From contig CM007992.1 of the NCBI GenBank assembly GCA_002189035.1, positions 682,001-746,000 on the forward strand: DNA of 64,000 nucleotides, in the 5' to 3' direction. Source of the stretch: Utricularia gibba (Eukaryota > Streptophyta > Magnoliopsida > Lamiales > Lentibulariaceae). Of this stretch, positions 58,059 through 64,000 are shown piece by piece; positions within the stretch are counted from its first letter, which is position 1, and every line of letters starts with the position of its first letter. The translations under genes and the position numbers were made by a program. The notes below the pieces were generated by a model that saw only the letters and a program-made list of their open reading frames with translations, made no database searches and was not told the origin of the DNA.

Positions 58059-60158
58059 TCAGGAGAGTTCAGCAATGACCCGCTCGCACTTTTGTTCCAA
58101 GATCTTTACAGCTTCAGTGAAGAGTAATTCCGGAGGCAAAGCGCCTGTGGATTCAATTTTAACTGCAGAATGGAGAAAGCAAAATGAGCAATACCCTTGT
58201 GGAATTCAGTAACTAAAACTTAGAAAGTGATATCAGAAGCCTTAGACTTGCATATGAAGTGGTCTTTGACCCGCCTGACTGCAACAAGCTTTTCCCAATC
58301 CTCGCCACGGATACATTCCCGACAGAGCGTGCAAGCCCGTGGCCTGGCCACAGTGGCTCTCCTTCCACCTGAAGATCCTCAACACCCAAAAAATGTGAGC
58401 CATTTGCATACATGAATGGTGTGCATATACTGTCTCAGCAGAGCACCTGGGATATCTTCAATGTCAAACACTTTAACAGGACACCTCTTCACTAGTTCTT
58501 CCGCCTTATCACCTTTGATTTCCTCCAGCAATACAATCTGCAAGGACAGCAGCAGGCACATGAAGACTCAGAACAGTTCTCTGTACTACCTGGTACTGGA
58601 TAGTTCTAAACCAAAAAAATTTGTGGTATTGCTGTTTGTTTTAAGGGGAGATACGCTATCCGTAAATTTACGTGTAAAAGACGTATCATGCATACCTCTG
58701 GAAGCATCCTATACCATGCTGTTGCAACAGGAGACCATTTTGCATGTGTCTTACCAGCGCCTTTGTTAGCATGAGCCTCAAGTTCAATTTCCTGAAGAAT
58801 GTTACAAAAAACAATTCTGTGCATTTGTAATGCAGGAAAATGAAATACATTTTGATTCTGAACATACTTCACAACTACTCAGATAACTTTACTGGTTAAT
58901 TATCCCTATGCAGTCCCTATTATGGTATACACTAGCATAAAGGCTTATGGTTTCCTGGTATCAGTTACAAAATAACATTGGAAAATACCTGTCCAGGGCC
59001 GAGCCTGGCAATCAAAATGTCATTATTCCCGGCACCAATGGGGTCTTTAAATCCTGGCAATGAGTCCTGGCTACGACTGAATGATGTGCGGGTCCGTACC
59101 TTCGAACTGGAACCTGCACTAAACTCATCCAGTAACAGCTCACTTCCGTTTGGTAGCCACTTCAGTTCATTTGACTTCACTGCATCAAGTAGAGCAAACC
59201 ATGTGATCATTGTATAAATATTGGATAACAACCCAAAGTAACTTTCTGAACATAAAACACATGTTCAAGAATACATATAATACCTGATAAACGTGAATTC
59301 TTTTTTCACAACGTAAATGGAGTTTAAACACAATAGTGTTCTTTTCATTTGGTTCATCATTCTCTGCATAAATTCAACTCAAACATCAGCAAACATATGG
59401 GTTCTTTTTTTTTTTTGTTGATCAGCATAGCGCATATGGGTTAATATATTAAACCTGAAATGTAGTCAAAGAGCCTTGGATCTATTTTAAGTGGGATTAG
59501 ACCAAGCCTATGGGCAAGTGATTCATCTGGAATCACCGAGGTGTTATTTACAACAAATACATTCTGAATAGCCATTGTGGGAAGCTGGAGACAAAAATAA
59601 GCAAATAGATCAACCAATCGGAACTTAAAACCTCTCATGTAGATCCAATATCATTATCACACAAAAGATAACATAAAGCTTAATTCCAAAACAAAAACTT
59701 GGAGTCATTTGAAATTGAGGGAGAAGGGGTACACACCTCAGCTATAAGAATTCTTCGGAATGCATTGGCAATAGCAGCATCAATGCCGACCATATCAAAC
59801 TCTATGTCATCTTCATCAAGACTAACTATATCCACCCTGAAATTCTTTTTGAATTCCCCGAACGGCAAACTGTTATCCACTCCCATTGAAGCATAAGCCC
59901 TGAGTACTGGATGCTCTCGGTCTTTCAACAAAATAAAATCCAAATAAAGATCACAAATAATTAGCATCAGAATCACTCAATGAGAAGTGAAAGATATAAA
60001 ATTTCACAAAGCTGAAACCCAACATGAGTAGGTGCTGCGGAAGTGCATAGAATACGAGTCCTCTGGAGCTCAATATGCGGCGGCAGCACCCCCTTGGGTA
60101 CATCAGGCAAATCCCATACAGGTATTTTTGGAGTTTTTTTACTCTTTACGTCGACCAT
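58059..60158 (-). CDS. RPAC1: DNA-directed RNA polymerases I and III subunit RPAC1 (AC40), two frame breaks
   Basis: Nine exons on the minus strand: 60024-60158, 59737-59921, 59455-59584, 59284-59363, 58989-59179, 58696-58791, 58447-58537, 58252-58368 and 58059-58162. Landmarks are [111 protein letters not shown] and KCERVIAEL. It is the alpha-like dimerising subunit shared by Pol I and Pol III. Exon 2 is one base short at 59898-59900 (GGG where GGGG gives QYSGAYASM). Exon 4 is one base short at 59301-59306 (six As where seven give KKNSRLSVKS). Intron 8 uses a GC donor at 58251. With both bases restored the protein is 376 residues. The start at 60158 is preceded by a possible leader intron. 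Confidence 0.93.
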
Positions 60159-61101
60159 CTTCGAAAAATTTCCTTTCAGAGTGCCGATCGCATAGGTTTC
60201 CGTACAACTTTCTTGCCTGAAGGAATTAACACAGATGACAACAAGAATCAAGACTCGTTTCACTAAATAACCTCAGCAACGTCTAAAATCCCAACATGAA
60301 CCCTTATACACACTAAGAGAACACATTGATAAAGACACTTCCAGAATCCCATAAGAGACCCGCATTGATACATCCCCCTTCAGCAAGCAGTAGTTTTTTT
60401 CAGGATGAACTTCAGAAATAGCAGTACAACCTTCCCTACTTGTATATGTAACGTGAAGATTAATCAGAACATGAACCCTTTAACTACCAAAGAAACTAGA
60501 GACCTCTTCCAGCCATGAATCAAACACGTTCCTTTTCCATTGCTAACCGTCGCAATCTATACCGCGAGTAGAACAACAACACAAAAGCGAAGTAGTGAAC
60601 TCAAACACATAACTTTTCGCGCCCAGAAAACTAAAACCTGAAAAAAAAATAAAGGGAAACTCAACTGGGAAGATAGGAGAAGGAACAGAGAGCAGCGGAT
60701 TGCACCTTCGTCTAAGTGCGTGCGTGGGCACACCACTATGGATACTTAAGGGTTTAGGTCCATAATATTGGGGCCTAGGCTTGGGCCGGTAAGCGAGATT
60801 TAGTGCATAAGAGAAAATGGGATTTTCCGACAACGGAGCCCGAAGTTTCAATTTTGAAACACCACACTTGGCGTCCCCCGACCGCCCGAGCCCCACTTCA
60901 CCTCGTGCCCACAATCATTTCTTGTTGAGGATTACACATTTTTCCTTGCAAGTGCTGTAAATGCTATCTGCTTTCGGATCTGAGATTCAAAAGTTTTTGT
61001 GGCGTTTCATCAGGTGTTCAAATTCATGAGCTGTGTTTTGAAACATATGTTTCTCGGGTAGTGGGGTGGTGCTGATTTGACCTATCGGTGGATTTCAAGG
61101 C
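60159..61101. other. Divergent spacer between RPAC1 and RING-H2 gene
   Basis: About 940 bases between opposed starts. It probably holds an RPAC1 leader with intron (an acceptor-like ccttcag lies just before 60220) and the RING-H2 leader. A TGGGCC lies at 60782-60787. No coding frame is supported. Confidence 0.5.
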
Positions 61102-63341
61102 ATGGGTTTGAGCAGCAGCAAGCATAATGCTGCTGGCCCATCTTCAAATTCGTCGCCGGCGCCGTCATGCGGTGCCTTTATGCGGAGGAGCCGATCCGTG
61201 AAAAGCAGAGTTTTGAATTCTTCTTGCCTTCGGCCTAGTAGTTCGGATCCGGAGGATGCCAAGGTGATTTTGTTAGCCCCCACTTAGCTTTATTGTTTTG
61301 TTTCTTGTCTTTTTTCCGTCGTCGGTGAAGATCCGATTTTGGTTACAATCATTCTGCGTTTTCTGATGATTTTGCTGCCTTTTATCTGTTTGAGAGTATG
61401 CCTGAAGGAACTTTGTTGCGATTCCTTGTGTTGAGTGCTGGGATTCGGCGTGATGATTGAATCTTTTCAGCACAAGAGTTGTTCTTTCTGTTTGAATTCT
61501 TTTGTTCTTCATACATGTGATTAGAATTCCGGTAATCAGTTGGATAAAACCGTTCAGGGTTCCGAGTCTTCGTGCAAAGAAAATTACAAGACTCTTGGAT
61601 GTCAAAGAAAGAGAAAACCAAGTTATTACCAGCAGAGTAATGAAAGCACAAATTCCTTTGAGTCTGGAGATGGCATTACTTCTCGTGAAATGTCATCATG
61701 CTCACTGAACCCTCCTAGTAGATTGCTTTCTCGCTTAAGTTTCTACCCCGGAAACTTAAGCTTCCGAATGCCCCAAGTTCGGAATTTGCGGAGCTCCTCA
61801 GGATCTTTCTCTGCGTCTTCAGGAGGCTTTGGAGTTTCAAATGAGAAAGATGAATTCAGTGTTCCCTCTGATGCTGTAGCAAGTAGAAATTCTGGCTCAC
61901 GAGGTTGTGATTTATTTGTCCCTCGCTTTCCTAGCAGGTCTGTAAGAAGACAGGGGGACACCTCTGCGTCAGATTCGAGCCCTTCTTCATTCTCTGAAGA
62001 TGAAGATCATCGTGTACGTGCTCATGATATCTTAGGGAGTGGCAGCAACACAAGGGTTGAGCGTAACCTGAATTCATTGCCTCAGTTCAATCAGAATCAC
62101 TCTGATGGTGCTGGAATTAGCCAATGTGAAAGAAGGGTACCTGCTAGAGAACCTGTAGAAAGAAATGTTCGTTTTAGTAGAACATTAAGTGTTGGAAGGC
62201 TTCGTGATAGAGTTCTCCGCCGAGGTACACCTTCTGGCTCAGAGTTTTCACATTTTGAACCAGCCAGAGAACTGAGGTTTAATAGCCGGGTTTCGGCGAG
62301 ACGAGCCTTAGGTCTTGATGAAGAGGATGCACCAAGAGATACTCATGTCTTGGGCCTCCAGGTTTCCTCTGATAATCCCTCATCTAGTTCTCACCCTGTG
62401 TATGGTGGCGAAACTACTGCTCAGGAAACAGCGCGAGCTAGAGCAAGAGAGGCCAGGTATGCTGATCTCCTGGAGCATAGATCACATTTCCTTGAACGGA
62501 GAAGAAGAATAAGATCTCATGTATGCATATCCTTCCTTTCTCAATCCTTGTGTTGGTTCACGTTGGAAACTAGAATAGATTCTGAATAGACCTCTGCTCA
62601 TCTTTAGGTGCGTGCACTTCAACGCCTGGGGAGCCGATTTGAGACCTTATCCAGCCATGAAAGGTCATGTATCTTATCTGGCCAGCACCGTGGAGGTCAG
62701 TGTGATTGCCAAATAACTCCACAGCAAGCAAGCGTAAATGGTGATGGAAATGCAACAGCTAGTATATCACGAATCGTCATGCTAGCTGAGGCCCTCTTTG
62801 AGGTAATGCAGTTCTCACCCGGCATCACTGGCTCTTTTCATACCATACTCAAGAACTACTATTACTAGGTTCTGGACGAGATTCATCAGCAATCAGTTGT
62901 GCTGTCTTCCCGTCCTTCCCCCTCGTCAATCGGATCCATACCAGCTCCCAATGAAGTGGTTGACTCCCTCCCATTGAAGGCTTTCAGTAAACTGAAAAAG
63001 AAATCCACGGAAGACACTGCACAGTAAGTTAATATTACCTCTTTGTTCCTTCACTTCAATGAATGGCAAAAAACTGATCGGTTTTGTGAAATTGAATAGA
63101 TGTTACATATGCTTGGTTGAGTACGAGGAAGGAGACAGCATGAGAATATTACCTTGTCATCATGAGTTTCACAGAGCCTGCGTTGACAAATGGCTCAAAG
63201 AAATTCACAGGTTTGTCCTTCTGTCTTCCCAGAACGCATGTCACAGTCGCTCCTTTGTAAGTTTACACATCATGGTTCTGTTTCAGGGTATGCCCACTTT
63301 GCCGGGGAGACATCTGCCGGCAAGAACCATCATCAGCCTGA
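61102..63341 (+). CDS. RING-H2 E3 ubiquitin ligase with N-myristoylation-type start
   Basis: Six exons: 61102-61263, 61525-62520, 62608-62802, 62869-63023, 63100-63210 and 63287-63341 (557 residues, phases consistent). The start [15 protein letters not shown] has Gly-2 and Ser-6, an N-myristoylation pattern. A long Ser/Arg-rich disordered region follows (residues 20-380). Then come [19 protein letters not shown] and [16 protein letters not shown]. The RING-H2 is at the end: [38 protein letters not shown] and CPLCRGDIC (C-x2-C, H2, C-x2-C). Membrane-associated E3 activity is likely; the substrate is unknown. Head-to-head with RPAC1. Confidence 0.92.
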
Positions 63342-63709
63342 CATTGTTTTCGAGTATCTCAACTTCCCAGAAGGCGGCAGCCTTCCTTTGCATTCCTGCT
63401 GTTTCTTCCTTCTTCATGTGTAGGCCTCACGAGGAGAACATTTGAGAAAAAACGATGTTGAATTTGCTTCATCACATCCATTAAAGATGCTTCATTTGTT
63501 GGTGCGTGAAGCAGACTTGATCCATCTTCAGCAGATTGAAGGTTCAGAGAACTCACATTGTGATATTCTTCAGTTGACAGCGGCTATGGTTGAGGCTTAA
63601 ACTAAAAACGCAATTTTTGTTGTTTTTTTGTGCCGACGGTCATGGTCTCCCACGTTAGCAACCGCCTCGTACTTGAATTCTGGCGTCTCATTTCTCAGAG
63701 CATGCTTCG
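63342..63709. other. RING-H2 3' region and promoter of the next gene
   Basis: About 370 bases between two plus-strand genes. No additional gene or motif was recognised. Confidence 0.5.
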
Positions 63710-64000
63710 ATGGCGACCGTGAATTTCTCACGGCAACTGTTCGCGTTACCCAAAATGCAAGCGGGTTTCGTAAACACATCGTACTTCGCTCTCTCCCTCT
63801 ATGGCAATACTGGAAACTCCGTCCGCTCGCCGTCGCCGCGACTGAAAATCAACGGGTATGCTAGCGGTCGTGTTAGTAGCAGCTTTGAGAATCGACGGAA
63901 TGACGGTTTCATCAACGGGAAGGTGTACAAGAGGCTTGATTCTTGTCTGGTGATTCCACCAGCAAATGGTAAAAAGCCAAAAGCTTTGATTAAATTTCTG
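63710..64000 (+). CDS. DUF1350 plastid protein, first exon (gene continues outside window)
   Basis: The ATG at 63710 opens MATVNFSRQLFALPKMQAGF, a Ser/Arg-rich, acid-poor start that looks like a chloroplast transit peptide. From about residue 70 the sequence RLDSCLVIPPANGKKPKALIKFL matches the opening of the DUF1350 alpha/beta-hydrolase-like family of plants and cyanobacteria. Only 97 codons are visible. Function is unknown. Confidence 0.8.
   Translation, partial: MATVNFSRQLFALPKMQAGFVNTSYFALSLYGNTGNSVRSPSPRLKINGYASGRVSSSFENRRNDGFINGKVYKRLDSCLVIPPANGKKPKALIKFL

Noticed and set aside
1..64000. tRNA, rRNA, CRISPR or organellar insertion
   Set aside because: I saw no cloverleaf-like tRNA sequence, rRNA block, regularly spaced short repeat array or plastid/mitochondrial gene; a tRNA scan would be needed to exclude tRNAs fully.

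Overview
The window is nuclear DNA of a flowering plant, most likely a eudicot. Coding exons are interrupted by short GT-AG introns of about 70 to 700 bases. The genes are plant-type families (NPH3/RPT2, WRKY group IId, NAC, type I MADS, plant MED30, PLS-class PPR), and AT-rich spacers separate them. I see no organellar, bacterial or viral block. Gene density is high (about 24 protein genes plus one kinase pseudogene in 64 kb), which suggests a compact genome. I cannot name the species. Exon coordinates below were read by eye and may be off by a base or two.

Layout, left to right: NPH3/BTB protein (-, runs off the left edge); proteasome subunit beta6 (+); PP2C phosphatase (-); folate-biopterin transporter (-) head-to-head with MED30 (+); NOM1/SGD1 MIF4G-MA3 nucleolar protein (+); type I MADS-box gene (-) head-to-head with a MYND-type ubiquitin protease of the UBP18/19 kind (+); group C bZIP (+); GT64 glycosyltransferase of the GMT1/EPC1 type (+); PPR protein (+); RING-H2 E3 of the MBR/RHG1A type (-); a 1-kb degenerate tandem array rich in TGGGCC; a calmodulin-binding-like protein (+); AP endonuclease APE2 (+); a 67-residue zinc-ribbon protein (+); Myb/SANT protein (-); WRKY IId (-); a 2.7-kb AT-rich spacer with a MITE-like element and a 150-bp duplicated segment; NAC (-) head-to-head with endonuclease V (+); eIF4A-III (-); a decayed receptor-like cytoplasmic kinase (+); the 36-residue OST4 subunit (-) head-to-head with SNU13 (+); RNA polymerase I/III subunit RPAC1 (-) head-to-head with a second RING-H2 protein (+); and the start of a plastid DUF1350 protein (+).

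These are unlinked housekeeping and regulatory functions, not an operon or cluster. Shared themes are growth-type housekeeping (proteasome, Mediator, exon-junction helicase, snRNP/snoRNP protein, Pol I/III, ribosome biogenesis), DNA repair (APE2, EndoV) and ubiquitin signalling (two RING E3s, one UBP). Several housekeeping promoters carry TGGGCC (site II) motifs.

The most notable observations are: (1) five single-base losses in four otherwise intact genes (transporter, MADS, APE2, RPAC1 twice), each inside a homopolymer and each supported by exon-length arithmetic or resumed homology, which points to residual assembly error or recent decay; (2) the ten-copy TGGGCC array between two divergent genes; (3) three GC-AG introns; (4) the tiny OST4 gene, which length-limited gene calling would miss.
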